DNA of 64,000 bases, taken from the NCBI RefSeq assembly GCF_932294415.1, contig NC_065535.1, positions 14,589,282-14,653,281 on the forward strand, given 5' to 3'. This DNA comes from Quercus robur. Its lineage: Eukaryota > Streptophyta > Magnoliopsida > Fagales > Fagaceae. This document shows, one piece after another, positions 32,572 to 44,733 of the stretch (its first letter is position 1; every line of letters begins with the position of its first letter). The notes below the pieces were generated by a model. The model saw only the letters and a program-made list of their open reading frames with translations, searched no databases and was not told the origin of the DNA. A program made the position numbers and the translations under genes.

Positions 32572-32686
32572 GTCAGTGTGTCTCTCGGTCTCTTTTTTTG
32601 GTTGTTTTTATTTCAGGTATTTTCAGCTATAGACAACCATTTTCGACTGAACCTTTGCTCACAGAGATAGAGTGAGAGAGAGAAAT

Positions 32687-33565
32687 ATGGCAGGAGGGCA
32701 TGGAGCGGGAACTACTTACAAGGGCATCACGGTGCATCAACCAAAGCGCTGGCACTCCATCACCGGCAAGGGCATGTGCGCTGTCATGTGGTCAGTGTTG
32801 TGTTTGACCTTCATTTCTTCTTTTCAATTTTTGTTTTTTCTATTAATCGAACCCCTAATTTTGTTTTTCACATCCTTTAATCAATTTCTTACTATCAATC
32901 AACTGGTTATCTTCTAATTCAGTATCTCAGATCTGCTTACTTCGTGTTATTTTATCGTAATCTAGTTTCTTCACTGTCTTTCTCAGGATCTGAAATGTGC
33001 GAACGCTATATAGAATTAGTGAAAAAAATTTTATTTTTGATTTGGTGGAAATCTGTGTTATAAATTATAAGTGGGTTTTAGCTGTAAATACTAAAAACAT
33101 AGACCCCAAAAAAAAAAAAAAAAAAAATCTTGATGGGTCTCAGGATTCAACAACAGGGTTTTCGGAGCTTAGTTTATTTTTAGTATATAATTTAGTATAT
33201 ATATTTTGCCAAATAAATGAATGTTGACAATGATGGTATGTGTCCATGGTTTTTTTTTATTTTTATTTTTATTTATTATTATTATTTTTTTCTTTCTTAA
33301 TTGTGACTTTAATTTTCGGGTGTGTTTATGAACTTTATTGGAATTTGATATTTCAGGTTTTGGATTCTGTACAGAGCCAAACAAGATGCCCCTGTAGTAC
33401 TGGTAAGAGTCAATTTTGTTTCAGCTTTCTCTGTATTTGACGCCTCTTTCTTTATAATATGATTTTTTTGAATTTTTTTTTTCCCCCATGTTTCATCTTT
33501 AGGGTTGGCGACATCCTTGGGAGGGCCATGGTGATCATTCCCATGGCGATGAGCATGAACATTAG
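32687..33565 (+). CDS. NDUFB2: Mitochondrial complex I subunit NDUFB2 (B8-type, plant AGGG subunit)
   Basis: Small accessory subunit of the membrane arm of mitochondrial NADH:ubiquinone oxidoreductase. Three coding exons join in frame: 32687-32790 (ends ATG TG), 33357-33402 and 33503-33565, giving 70 aa, the normal length for the plant protein. The product starts MAGGHGAGTTYKG, has a basic stretch (PKRWHSITGKG), one hydrophobic segment (CAVMWFWILY, residues ~31-40), the conserved LGWRHPWEGHGDH block, and a His/Asp/Glu-rich end. All splice sites are GT..AG. The acceptor of exon 2 falls in a T-rich tract. The stop TAG is followed at once by GT, so a spliced 3'UTR is possible (see 37135). Three TGGGCY elements lie upstream. 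The identification rests on the nearly complete match to my memory of the plant family. Confidence 0.93.
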
Positions 33566-34147
33566 GTCTGTTGTATCTTTCTTTGCTTTTAGCTACTAAA
33601 AATTGGATGCCTAGTTATCATGAAGTGCTTTATCTACTGTTCAATCAAATGGGTTTATCCACTCTTTGGTACTTGTTTAAAAACTACTAGAGGAAGTCTT
33701 ATTGCTTTCATTTGATTGTTTATTAATGAGAATGGAATTCCTCCTTATAGGCTATACTTACAAATCTTTCTTGTTTGAATTAAAGACTAGGTTTGTGTTA
33801 AAATGGGTCATGCTTGATGGCATATATGGATGCATATACATATTCTAAATATTGCTTGTATATTGGGAAATTACTGTAGCACACTGAAAAGAACCTAGCA
33901 TTTGAAACTCTTTGACTAAACTATGTATAGGTTAATCCTAACTGATGGCAATTTAGCTTTTAAACCAACATTCTAGGAGGAATTGTTGTATACTTGTATA
34001 TTCTGCATTGTGTAGTAAGTTGATTATTTCTGTTAAGTTTGAAATATTAGATAGTCATTGCTTATCTCTTATACATTTGTCCATTAAGACAGGCAGGCAA
34101 TAGAGAAGGGAAAAAAGAAGGGTTTATTTTTTGGAAAAGGTTTGTCT

Positions 34148-34282
34148 CCGAACATGTTTGGATCCTTGGGCTCCAACCACCAATAGAAAGATGACATGTA
34201 TCCCGACTCACTTGGTTGGTTGGGTTAAGTTGATGTCATCTTCCTATTCTTGGTTGGAGCCCAAGGTTCCGAACATGTTTGG
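34148..34282. repeat. ~50-bp-arm inverted repeat (hairpin) downstream of NDUFB2 CDS
   Basis: Arms 34148-34197 and 34233-34282 pair at 44 of 50 positions with a 35-base loop. The arms include CTTGGGCTCCAACCA and AAGATGACAT. Both outer ends contain GAACATGTTTGG. It may be a small foldback element or a small-RNA precursor; it lies in the possible 3'UTR intron. Confidence 0.75.
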
Positions 34283-34863
34283 AGCCAAAATTTGTCCTTT
34301 TTTTTGGAGGGGGTGGGGAGGGGGGTGTTTGGGGAAGGATTGAAAAATTTTTATTAGAAAAGTATTTTGAGAAGTGAAACCCTTGCCTTCTTTATATATC
34401 AACTTGTGAGCCCTCTTTTGGAAACTCAAGAGGAAAACAAACAATCTTCAAACTTCCAATATCAGTATAAAAACTGGTAAAGTAATTAGCCATAGACTTT
34501 GTTTCTCTATAAACACAATGAATTTACCAGAAAAACAGCAAGTGTAAAAGGTTCAGTCATAAGTTGGCAATACTCTTTCACTTTCTGTGGATTCAGCACT
34601 TTTTTTTTAAAGGATCATCTCAGTACGAGTCTGTATCCATATTACAGTCCTTTTCCACTTGTAACCCAAGCCTAAATTCCTAACTGTCCCCAATTCATCA
34701 TGCAACACCAAGGCAGGTTAAATTCTTCTCAGATAACAAGCCATCCGGATTCAGCAACCAAATTCCTTCAGGAGAAGGGATACACCTACCTCTCTCTCTC
34801 GATAAGTAATAAGATTTTATTGAAGAAAATAAGCTACCTTATGCATACAAGATGTATGTGTAA

Positions 34864-35648
34864 GAGCATCCACATTGGTGGAGCTATAATTTTAGCTATT
34901 TGGCACCACAAAAAGCTACTTTATCTATTTTACCTTCTCACTTTACAAAACATCCAACATCAGTGCTTTTATTTTAGCTTTCAACACAATAAAATAATAT
35001 ATCCACTACAATAAAATAATATATCTATTTCAATAAACAACCATCACAACCACCACCATCGGTCAAGCACCGCTTCACACAACCCACCACCACCACTGGT
35101 CAACCACCACTTCACACAGCCCACAAATAGAACCACCAAAATCAGCCCATAACTGCCCAAGAAAATCAACCCACAACCACAATAATAAAACCCATGGCAA
35201 CCCAAGCCAACTTAGCCAAGAAAATCAACACACAGCCACAAAAGAAAAACTCAGGCGAGATCCATCACAACATGACCCACGAACCCCACGGCACAAACCG
35301 ATGACCCACCAGGGCATGACCCACGAATCAACAAAACTCATTTAACCATCGGCAACTGCAAGAAATGAAGAGTGTGAGGACTGAGGGGAGAGAGGAGCAA
35401 TGGGTAGAAATGGGAAAGGAGGTGAAAGAAAAAAAAAATTAAAATATTCTAACCATTAGTGTGAACACAACATAAAATAATTATTTATTTATTTTTAACT
35501 TTGAGCTACAGTGCACAGCCATCTTTGGCTGTGCACTGTAGCTGAGAAGCCAAAATTTTTGGCTATAGCTCCACCATTGCAGCTCCACTTTTGTGATTGG
35601 TGGTGCTAAAAAATATTGCTATTTTTAGCACCACCAATGTGGATGCTC
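34864..35648. mobile_element. PIF/Harbinger-like element, GAGCAT family (intact ends)
   Basis: A perfect inverted repeat GAGCATCCACATTGGTGG at both ends, flanked by TAA (34861-34863 and 35649-35651). 785 bp. AT-rich arms enclose an A/C-rich core (~35040-35340, ACCACCACC-type), the reverse orientation of the G/T-rich core seen in sister copies. The right arm carries an inner hairpin (GCACAGCCA..TGGCTGTGC). No transposase. Confidence 0.88.
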
Positions 35649-35651
35649 TAA

Positions 35652-37134
35652 TATAGGCTATATAGCCAAAGAATTAAAAAAGAATAGAAATTCCAAATGG
35701 AAAGAAAGAGAACCAATGAAATAAATGACATTGTCAAAATTGGTAGGCCCTAAATGCAAGACCAATCAAACAAAGTCCTAATAAAAGATGACTTCAGTTG
35801 GACCACTGAGACTTCTATGCAATCAGAAGTGCTGTGATTTCTCTCCATAATATCCATTGCAAGCGTACTGGGCTCAAATCCCAAACAAATGATGAGTGTT
35901 TACCAAATCAATTTCTCCAACCACTTAACAACACTCCCTGGAATCACCCAATGGACACCAATCATAGGGAAGACAAAAACCCTTAGACGTGTGCAACAAC
36001 ACAATGCAACAGGAGGCTGCCATAGTCTCCCCACTTTTCCTACACGTACAGCACCAATTAACCATGCTATAGGCTCTCTTCATAAGGTTGTCATATGTTG
36101 GGGTCTCTCCCCAAGCTACTGTCAAAAGAAGCACTAACCAATCTATTTTTTGTTTTGTAAGCCAACACAAACATTCCATTTATAGGAGCTTCTTATTTTC
36201 AGCAGTAGCAGGCTAGCAGCCACCTTGAGGATACCGGAACATATGAGTTGCAAATCCTCCCCAAGTTTCTAGACCAAACTCACATCTAAAATGCGAGTTT
36301 CTAGATTATACATTTGAGCTTGTTATTTTCAGCAGTAACAGCCACCTTAAGGATACCAGAACCTTAAGGAACTTTTTGCTTTTGTTATTTGGTTTATTTG
36401 TCATTATATTTGAATCTTTATTCTTTGAAGAATGGTGAAAATTTGGCATGTAATGAAAAATGTTGAGCTGCTCATGGAGAATGAGGGAGGTTAATTTTTA
36501 TTGTACTAATAAAAAAAAAAAAGATCGAGGGGGGTTATTTTAGAAAGATGTCCACTTAGGGTATAATTTATGATACTGAGGATTATGCATCTGGGCAATA
36601 TTGAGCAAAAAAGATGAAATTTCTCAATTTTTTCTTGTTTGACTCGTGTACTGTGTGAAGATTTAATAATATGGAACTTAATAATTTTATCAGCTATAAT
36701 TAAATATTTTTTTTTTAGTTCTATCCTTTTGAAATGTGCCAATGTATAAGAAAGATTATGTTTGAACTTTGAATTATAGGTGAATGTCAGGATACTTGGT
36801 TAGCTTCATTACATGATACTCAAAAAGGTTATTGGTACAGCCACTTGTTTAGGATGATCTATAGACTATAGCCCGTAGATGAGAGTGATAGCTGTGCCTA
36901 CTTCCAGAAATATGAGAGATTCAAAATAACTACAATCTAATGTGTGTTTGTTCATATCCTGTCAATGTTCATGCATGAATTCCTTCTTTACAAGAGGTAG
37001 CTGGCAAATGAGTTGCACCATGATTTGGTGGACAAATGCTTACTAAGCTCTTCTCTCAATTGTATATTTAATTTTTAATAGTATAAACTGCAAAATAAAT
37101 TGGACGAAACATGCTCAGATTCTATTATTTGCAG
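35652..37134 (+). other. Non-coding stretch between NDUFB2 CDS and its possible last exon
   Basis: No gene is seen. A local duplication occurs at ~36190-36240 and ~36320-36365 (TTATTTTCAGCAGTA..CAGCCACCTT.AGGATACC). If the 3'UTR intron exists, all of this is intronic. Confidence 0.4.
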
Positions 37135-37250
37135 GCGTCCCATTGAGCTGAAATGACAGGACAAAGAATTCTGTTGGTGGGGTTCTTGGCACAAATTTAT
37201 GTCAATTTTCTTTGTTTGTTTCAATAAAGTGATTGTGGAAAAGAGATTGT
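37135..37250 (+). other. Possible last 3'UTR exon of NDUFB2
   Basis: A T-rich tract ending TTTGCAG precedes 37135. The following ~100 bases look like a non-coding terminal exon and contain AATAAA at 37223-37228. The NDUFB2 stop codon at 33563-33565 is directly followed by GTCTGT, a possible donor. If both sites are used, a ~3.6-kb 3'UTR intron spans 33566-37134. This is inference from splice-like motifs; without transcript data it could equally be unrelated. Confidence 0.35.
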
Positions 37251-37605
37251 ATGGGCAGGATGCGATGACAAATGAACATCAAACTTCATTTCACCATGTC
37301 TGTGAGCATGAACATTACTTCGATTTTAATGTGTTATTTACGTTCCTGACCTCCTATCCTTTTGTGTAATATATTTTTAAGCAGCAGGGAATCCTATCAT
37401 TTTTCCATACATAGCTAGCTACCTGTTCTTGCCCAAAATAATGTCAATTTTTAACCTTATTGGCTTCTATTCATTTTAATTCAATTCATTGTTTATTTAG
37501 GAACACAATTCTCCCTCAAATTGAAATTACCGTAGGTTTGATTTATAGAAGAACAAGAAAAACAAGTTACAGAGATTTGTTTGGTACTCGTATATTAGTC
37601 TGTAA

Positions 37606-38323
37606 GAGCATCAATAGCCAGTTTTGCTATCTTATCTTATTTTACCATCTCAAAAGGTTACTTTATCAATTATACCATAGCATTTTACAATACACCCAAC
37701 ATCCTAAAACTCTATTTTTTTTTCCCATTTTATTTAAATATTCTTTTTTATTCCTTTTTTTTTTTCTCTTCCTTTTCTTCTCTTTCTCCCTCATCCTCTA
37801 GCACCGGCCACAACTAAACAAACAATCACAACCATGCCACCACTACCCTCGGCCCAACAAAATCCCACCGGAAACAAAAACCCAAAAAAAAAAAAATAAA
37901 TAAAACCCACCAAATACCCACTACAAACCCAGCAAACCCATAGCAACCCAACCAACCAAACGTCGGACACCAAACCCAGAAACCAGCCACCATGTCAAAA
38001 CCACCAAACCCACCAAACGCCGGTCTCTATGCCGATCTCCACGTTGGCCACCAAACCCACCAAACGCTGGTCTCTATGCCGTTCTCCACATCGGTCTCCA
38101 CGCCGATCTTCACCGCGCTGACCTTCAGCCACCAGCCTCGCCACCACGTCGATCTAGAAATCCGATTTGGCGTGAGCTCCGATCTGGCACAGACTCAACT
38201 AAGAGAAGCTTGACAATGGCGAGAGAGAGAGAGGGGATGAGAAAGAGAGAAGGAAGAGAGAGAAAAGAAAGAAAAAATGAGAGAGGAGTGAGAAATTGCC
38301 GGGTAAAACGTGGAGAGAGCATT

Positions 38324-38360
<37 letters not shown>

Positions 38361-38523
38361 CCATTCAGCTACAGTACCATCTTACATTTGAGATGGTACT
38401 GTAGCTAAATCTCAAAGAAAATTTGGCTTTTCCCGTATGGCCTTTCGGTTGTTGATCAATTTTTGGGCCTGTATGTCAAAAGTACTTTACATTTGGCATA
38501 TAACAGGCCCATTGTTGATGCTC
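37606..38523. mobile_element. PIF/Harbinger-like element, GAGCAT family
   Basis: Ends GAGCATCAATAG and, read inward from the right, GAGCATCAACAATG, flanked by TAA (37603-37605 and 38524-38526). 918 bp. AT-rich arms include an inner inverted repeat (CTACAGTACCATCT..AGATGGTACTGTAG). The core has ACCAAACCCACC-type direct repeats and a long T-run (~38328-38356). No transposase. Confidence 0.83.
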
Positions 38524-39029
38524 TAAGCACCTCAAAGTACTCCTAAGTTACCCAAGCTCACTTTACATGAATAAAATCTGTGGACACAATTTTGCGTAGT
38601 TGTTGAAATGGATTGTTAATAAAATGATCTTGATAGTAGAGTCATGTGAAAATAGTGCTATTCTAGTTACTATTTATTACCTTAATAAGTTGTAAAAAAG
38701 ATTTTGAAAAATGTATATCCATAATGTTGCACTTAAAAAGTTAAAAACACCGCACAAAATGGAAGTGCTCGATACCTTCACATGCTTAAAACTTGGACTG
38801 GCTTTTGTAGTGTGGTGTCGTTTGACTGGCTTCTCCTGTCAAATTCGGGCTAAGGCCCGTACCAGCTGATATGTTACCTCTAAAATCATTGAGTGGATTA
38901 ACAAGCTTGATTCCCATTTCTGTTAGAATTTGACTGGCCTGAGGCCTAATCCGCATTGAATTCCAGTGTAACTCTTTTGCTCCTGTTCACACTTTAAACT
39001 ATCTTCCTTCAAATTTGAGAACAAGTTTT

Positions 39030-39135
39030 TGTTTTTTGTTTTTAATACGTAATTCAATAGTTACAATCAATTAGGGGATTTGAGCTCTGAATATCTTTAA
39101 AAGACCGGCAGGAGATGTCAACTAGTTAAATTATA
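39030..39135 (-). mobile_element. Degenerate tRNA-derived SINE
   Basis: On the minus strand, AACTAGTTGACATCTCC (A-box region) and AGCTCAAATCCCC (B box) occur at tRNA-like spacing. Body and tail are decayed. Confidence 0.4.
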
Positions 39136-40160
39136 AAGTTCTTGGCAAATTTGAGAACAAGTTAAGAACCTCGCAAATCACAATTATTTGTATGGCTTCA
39201 TTAATGAGCTGAATGGAAACATTTCTTACTGCAAGACTCGCTGTGTAAGGGTCAACAGCACAAAGTATTGAAACAGTCACTGGCATCCACGTGTGTAGGA
39301 GAGCTTACCATCAGAGAAGGGCAACAAATCTGATCACCCATCCGTGTGTAATATTTCTCAAATTGATTATTTAAGAATAATAAACACATTAGATTCTCAA
39401 ATCATGTTAGCTCCCCAACTCTTCGTCATAAGTCAAGAAAATTTAAGGTTGGCATGGTTGTATAGTGTAGACAAAGGGACGACCTACCTGGCTAAGGTTT
39501 ACAATGTCATCACAATCACATGCCAATATACATAGAAAAATGCGCACGGTATCTTAACCTTCGCGAAATCTGTATATTAGCGCTGAGGTTGTCTTTCAAT
39601 TGCCCAACATGGCTAAGAGCCCTTGTCCACTGTCACAAGAGAAATGATTGTCGGGATGTTTGGTTTCTTTTGGTTATTGTTCGAAAGTGGGGAAGAATTA
39701 CTTGACATTAATCAAGGAGTATGCCGGAGCAACAAGAAAAATGGAATTGATAAGAAGCTTAATCGTCTAGCCAGACTGGGAAAATAAGTTCACATCACAT
39801 GGCAAAAAATCAAGGACCAAATAGTTGAAGGAAAAAGACAAGGCCTTAAAAGAGGAAAAAGAACATACCATGTCTTACTCGTTCTATTATCTTCTTTGCA
39901 ATGGGCAATGTGTGATTGTTCTTTGTCACTATACTTATTACTAGCGACTCACTTCTTAATCATCGCAAAATACCTAAATTGTTTCTCATGATAAGGTTGT
40001 GCTCTTTATAGTTCAACCGACACTTTTTGATATTTCCAACAAAAACGTCCAGTCAAATTCTCATCTCTTCTCTCCCTTGCAACTATCAAATTATTAACCA
40101 AAAAAAAAGTCTTGTGTTAATCGGCTAACAATAACCTCAATTTTTCCTTGAATGTGTCTG
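39136..40160. other. Intergenic, nothing recognised
   Basis: No protein domain in any frame that I could read, no repeats with clear ends. Confidence 0.4.
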
Positions 40161-40165
40161 ATAGT

Positions 40166-41098
40166 GTTTGTGATATTGTTGGTGTTAATCAAAAATTTCT
40201 AGAGTTTCTAAAGATATGACAATTATTGTCACAACAAGGAAATTATATATGTAACAACACCAGAACAACGTAGAAAATGACATGAGGAATAGATGTGCAA
40301 TGACAGTTATTGAGCAATGTAAAGGTGCACACAACAAGGACAAGTGACATCAAACTAGTTTTAAGAAGTTATATAAATAGTATCAAATATTGTGACAGAG
40401 TGTTATTCAAGCTCAATGAAAAAGAGACATGTGGAAGGAAAAATTGTTAGTACCCATCAAAGGCCTTAAGTATAAATAGAGGATTTGGTCTCAAGAAAAA
40501 GATACCACTCTCTGTTTTAACTTGCTAATACAGAGATAATTGAAATCATTTAGCTCATTGGGAGATTCTCTCGTAATTCATAGAGCTTTAGAAGGTGTTC
40601 ATACTTGTAAACGGTTTCTTGTAATTTTGTTAGTCACTTTAATCTTGTTTATACAAGTTTATTTTATTTTGATTCTAGTTCTTAATTAGTTGTTAGTCCT
40701 ATTTGATCCATAATGCATTATCTTTGATCTAATTTAATGTTTAGAATTACTAAGGCTATTATCTGTTCATTGCTTTGCACATTTTTTATTTTACCTTCAA
40801 ACTGTTTACTATTTAGATTGACTAGGCTTCGAACCACTCTGTTTATAATTAGATTTAGCGTAATAATGAATAACTTAGTTGCTTGGGATCCAATGACATT
40901 TTATCTTACTTAGAAGTTTAGACCTTGAACTTGGTAACTTAGAATTTAGTTTTTAGCTTTCCGTAGTTCATTGTTATTTGCATTTCCTCCTTCGAACATG
41001 AAAAGTCCTCTTAAAAGCTTGGTTAAAGCCTTAAAGGTATCAAACCACATCTAATCCTCTGAACACTTTGAACAGGTTGTTTAAAATACTCTCTAACA
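40166..41098 (+). other. Possible solo LTR or orphan promoter region
   Basis: Starts TGTTGGTGTT, ends CTCTCTAACA, and has TATAAATAGAGG at ~40471. A leader-like stretch without coding capacity follows. This resembles a copia-type LTR, but I found no target duplication or second copy, so the call is weak. Confidence 0.3.
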
Positions 41099-42090
41099 GA
41101 CGTGAAGCCCAACTTTCCTGCTAACCTTTTTTTCATCTGTTTCACAAGGCTCGGAATCTACCTCCAAATCCAACACTCTAGACAAGAAGTGCAAGCAAAT
41201 CCCATTGTGATCAAATGACCTTCTCAACATCAATAACCCAACCTGTCTCCTTGGTATGTTTAGAGAAAAGAAGAGAGTTTAGGGGATGAGAATTTTTGGT
41301 CAGGAAAGAAGGGAAGGAAAGAGTGGATAATCTCTCTCTCTCTCTCTCTCTCAGAGCATGGATCTTGATTGGTGGATGAGAAAGTAAGTGGGTGGGTTGG
41401 GACCTGTTAGATATTTTTTTCTTTGAAAAAAGAAGAAGATTTTGTGTCATTAAAAATAAACAATTGCATTGCTTCGTTATTCACATATGTTAAAATTTGA
41501 AGAACAGATATTATAGATATTAAAAAATAAAAGTGCCCAAAATGTAAACTGCATAAACCAATTGTGTGTTTTCACTTGAATTTTTATTCTTGAAGTCAAC
41601 ATTTAAAGTTTTGAGTTGTTACGGATTCTTCTGGTAATCCGCTCAAATATGATTCGTTGGTTTTGGTAAGGAGACTACTTAGCTTTAGAATAAATTATTC
41701 TTCCTAGTTTTCCTTGTCCGAAACTTTGTTTGACTCATTTTTAATTTACGGCCCCAAAGACATGGTTTTCATTCATTATTTAGAAAACAATTAATCAATA
41801 TGAACTCACATGGATTCATAGAGTTAAAGAAAAACCAAAAACAAAGTACATTAACAGGTTGCAGGCTTGTACAGGCTTATCTAGTAGAGTACAATAATAC
41901 AAACATGGCTAAACTGCCTTATAAGAATGAATAAAAGAATATTCTCAGGAAAAAATAAAAAAAGAAAATAATAAAATAGAATCAATGACTATATCTAGCT
42001 TTGTACTGTGCCCTAAGTGGTGAGCCAGAGAGGGCAAGCCTTTAAATTGGGTTGCCAACCTTGGGATTCCCACTGTTACGTACGTACAAC
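41099..42090. other. Intergenic / 3' flank of the DUF241 gene
   Basis: A (CT)n microsatellite at ~41330-41352. No gene is recognised. Confidence 0.4.
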
Positions 42091-42093
42091 TAG

Positions 42094-42780
42094 CTAGTTT
42101 GTTAGAATGTTGAGAAGTGAAACTCTAGTCTGGATCAAACGCCTAAACATGCAATCCAGCTCAGCCTCAAGATCTTCAATGGCAATCTCCACTGCCTCCA
42201 ATCTTTTATTCGCACTTTGAAGCGCCATTACATCGCACATATCATATAAACCTTGACTACCCACGCGTATGAACCTTGACGCAAAAGACCCTTTAGCTGA
42301 TTTTTGATCCAGCCATGGTATAGAAATGAGGGACAATAGTGACTCCACGATAGTAATACTAGTCACCTTCACTTCCTTTAGCACATCAACCACTACTTTA
42401 AGGCTCTCATCGATTGGTGAGTGATTCGAAACAATGGATTTGCTCTTAATCCCTTTTAAAGAATTCAAGCACTTCAATGTTTCCTTCTTCAACTTCTTTC
42501 TATAGTGATTATAAGCCGCAATTTTGGTACCAATATCGGGCTCGCCAATACATACCATACGTAATGTGAATTGAAGATCATGGAGTTGTTCTTTGACGAG
42601 CAATAGAACATCTTTAGAAATGCCACACACGTCCAACATTCTTAGAGATGCCTCCGAGACCTCATGAACCCACTTTTCTTGTCGATGGTGCACAAGGGAT
42701 TGTTGGATAGTGGGTGAATGAAGGAGGAGATTGGCAGAGTTGTGTAAGTCCCTAAGAGCATCAAAATTTGGGAGTGCCAT
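42094..42780 (-). CDS. DUF241 family protein (unknown function)
   Basis: Single-exon open frame of 228 aa starting MALPNFDALRDLHNSAN and ending RRLIQTRVSLLNILTN. It matches the plant DUF241 family (PF03087): the 'LRDLHNSANLLLHSPTIQQSL' opening corresponds to the family's LxDLYDCVxxLLxLPxTQQAL motif, and the end LEAELDCMFRRLIQTRVSLLNIL is the conserved C-terminal signature. The middle is rich in heptad-like leucines, consistent with coiled coil. It is shorter than typical members (~280-300 aa) because the basic/serine-rich N-terminal ~60 residues are absent; the in-frame sequence upstream of the ATG does not supply them. A possible TATA (TATATAC on the minus strand, 42868-42874) lies ~90 bases upstream. 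Molecular function is unknown. No stops or frameshifts are seen, so it may be functional, or a recently truncated copy. Confidence 0.85.
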   Translation of the reverse strand: MALPNFDALRDLHNSANLLLHSPTIQQSLVHHRQEKWVHEVSEASLRMLDVCGISKDVLLLVKEQLHDLQFTLRMVCIGEPDIGTKIAAYNHYRKKLKKETLKCLNSLKGIKSKSIVSNHSPIDESLKVVVDVLKEVKVTSITIVESLLSLISIPWLDQKSAKGSFASRFIRVGSQGLYDMCDVMALQSANKRLEAVEIAIEDLEAELDCMFRRLIQTRVSLLNILTN

Positions 42781-42959
42781 AAGAGAAAAAGATGCGACTC
42801 TGAAATGAATTTATGTTTATGAGAGTATACGTACTTCGTAGCTAATTTCTTCGTTTTGAGTTCTATTGTATATAGAAGCCTATAAAGACAGGAAATCCTG
42901 AATCAGATCTGAGGTCTTTATGTGAACAGACCATGAAGTACCCTATATAGTACGGCTGA

Positions 42960-44033
42960 GCACAATTGGCAACAGCTAAGAGACCAAGTTATTTGAAGGA
43001 ACCTTCCGTTAGAGATAGTGAGCCAAAGTGTGCAGTGGCTAAGATTTTGTTGTTGGTGAATAGACTACTATGCTAAATATTCATGCACGAGGTGGGAGGT
43101 GCCAACCTGTGTTAATTTTTAATTCGAAAGAAGACAATATGTCTTGCAAACGAGAGACATTAAAAAAATGAGCAATCAGCTAAAGGGTAGGATCTTGTCA
43201 AGAAAATAAAGAGGATAGAGATCGTAGGGTTAGTTACAACTGTTCATGGTTTTGGTTTCTTTGTGCACGACATGGAAATCTGAGACTAGCTAAGATCAAC
43301 ATTTGCGGTACCGACTTCATGGAAATTCTTGGGAAAGTTCGTCACCATCCGGATCAGCATACTTGCTAGAAAGGTTAGTGGTCATAGAAACAAGCTGAAC
43401 GATTCGGATAATGCTAGTATATGATTTCGGATAACGTATGAATTTTCACGACGGTTTGTCGAAACTCAAAATGTTTACTTTATGTGTTCTGAAAAATCAG
43501 TTTACATACAGAAGATTACATAAGAGAGAAGAGAGTAATCAACCCAAAGAGTTTTCATGATTTGGTAGTATGTGTTCACAAGAGTGAGTAGCTAATAATC
43601 CAATATATGAGAAAATTAGGCCGAATTACAACAGTTTTTATATAACATAACCTTACCAAGTATAAATCTCCAAAATACTCCTATATCCTACTCCAACAAT
43701 TTATATGAAAATTATATTTCTTTTTAAAATAGTTACAAAGGATTTTGATAGAGGTTGCCCATATTGTTTTAGCAACAAAATAAAAAAAGATTTTTATTTA
43801 TTTATTTATTTATATTTTTTATTTTTATAACTAGAGAATAAAATATTTTACTTCCTATACGCAATGTTGTAGAAACAACTCCTTTTGTTGCATTTTTACA
43901 TTTTTATGATTTTTTTATGAGATAGAGCCATGAGAACTTAATTATCTTTATGTGTGACACATATGGTATAGAGAAACTACATTTGTGGGAAAGAAACTAC
44001 TTGAAGTTACCACTCACTTATTAGGTGGGATGG
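42960..44033. other. Intergenic upstream of the DUF241 gene, nothing recognised
   Basis: No coding frame or element ends seen. Confidence 0.4.
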
Positions 44034-44041
44034 TACCTATC

Positions 44042-44636
44042 TAGGGATAGCAATTTTGCCCTACTCCGCCTTGACCTGCTCCTCCTCACTTCACCTCATG
44101 CAGGTTTTCCCCGCTTCGCATAAATGGAGGGATGGGGATGAGACAAGATTTTAGCCCTTACCACGTGGATGAGTTTAGACATTTTAGCCCCACCCTGCCC
44201 TGTGTTAATAAGGGCAATAATTATAAATTCTTTAATACCTTAAATCCTACTATTAAACAAACAAATCAATACTAGTTTATTTAAATGCATGGATATTAAG
44301 ATTTTTGTTTTTGTTGTGATATTGTCTTGTTAAAATCTTAGATAATATTATTCATTTCTTGCTAAAAATTAGTTTGATTTAATAGGATAAATTTAATTAT
44401 AATTTCAAGTATATTTATATTAATAAAACAAGTTTTATTAAAAAAATTGTAATAGTTGTAGGGCAAACTAACATGAATTAAAATTTTAAAAGGTGGGGTG
44501 GGCCCCAAGGAGCGGAGATGGGGCAAAAAAGTTTTTCCTATTATACGGAGCAAGGTGGGGATGAAGTAAGACAAAACTATGTGGAGCAAAAGTAAAAATC
44601 TCATTCTTCGCCCTGTCCCTTCCTATTGTCATCCCT
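44042..44636. mobile_element. hAT-like non-autonomous element
   Basis: Left TAGGGATAGCAATT and, read inward from the right, AAGGGATGACAATAGG are inverted ends, continuing into GCCC.ACTCCGCC/GGGCGAAG-type G/C-rich arms. Flanks TACCTATC (44034-44041) and TACCTACC (44637-44644) form an 8-bp duplication with one mismatch, typical of hAT. No transposase. Confidence 0.6.
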
Positions 44637-44733
44637 TACCTACCCAAGGTTTAGAGTTTGGGATTGAGGAAGAGAGGGTCCCAGGTTCTAACTCCAAGGA
44701 AACACTTGTTAGATTTTAACAATTAATGAATAA

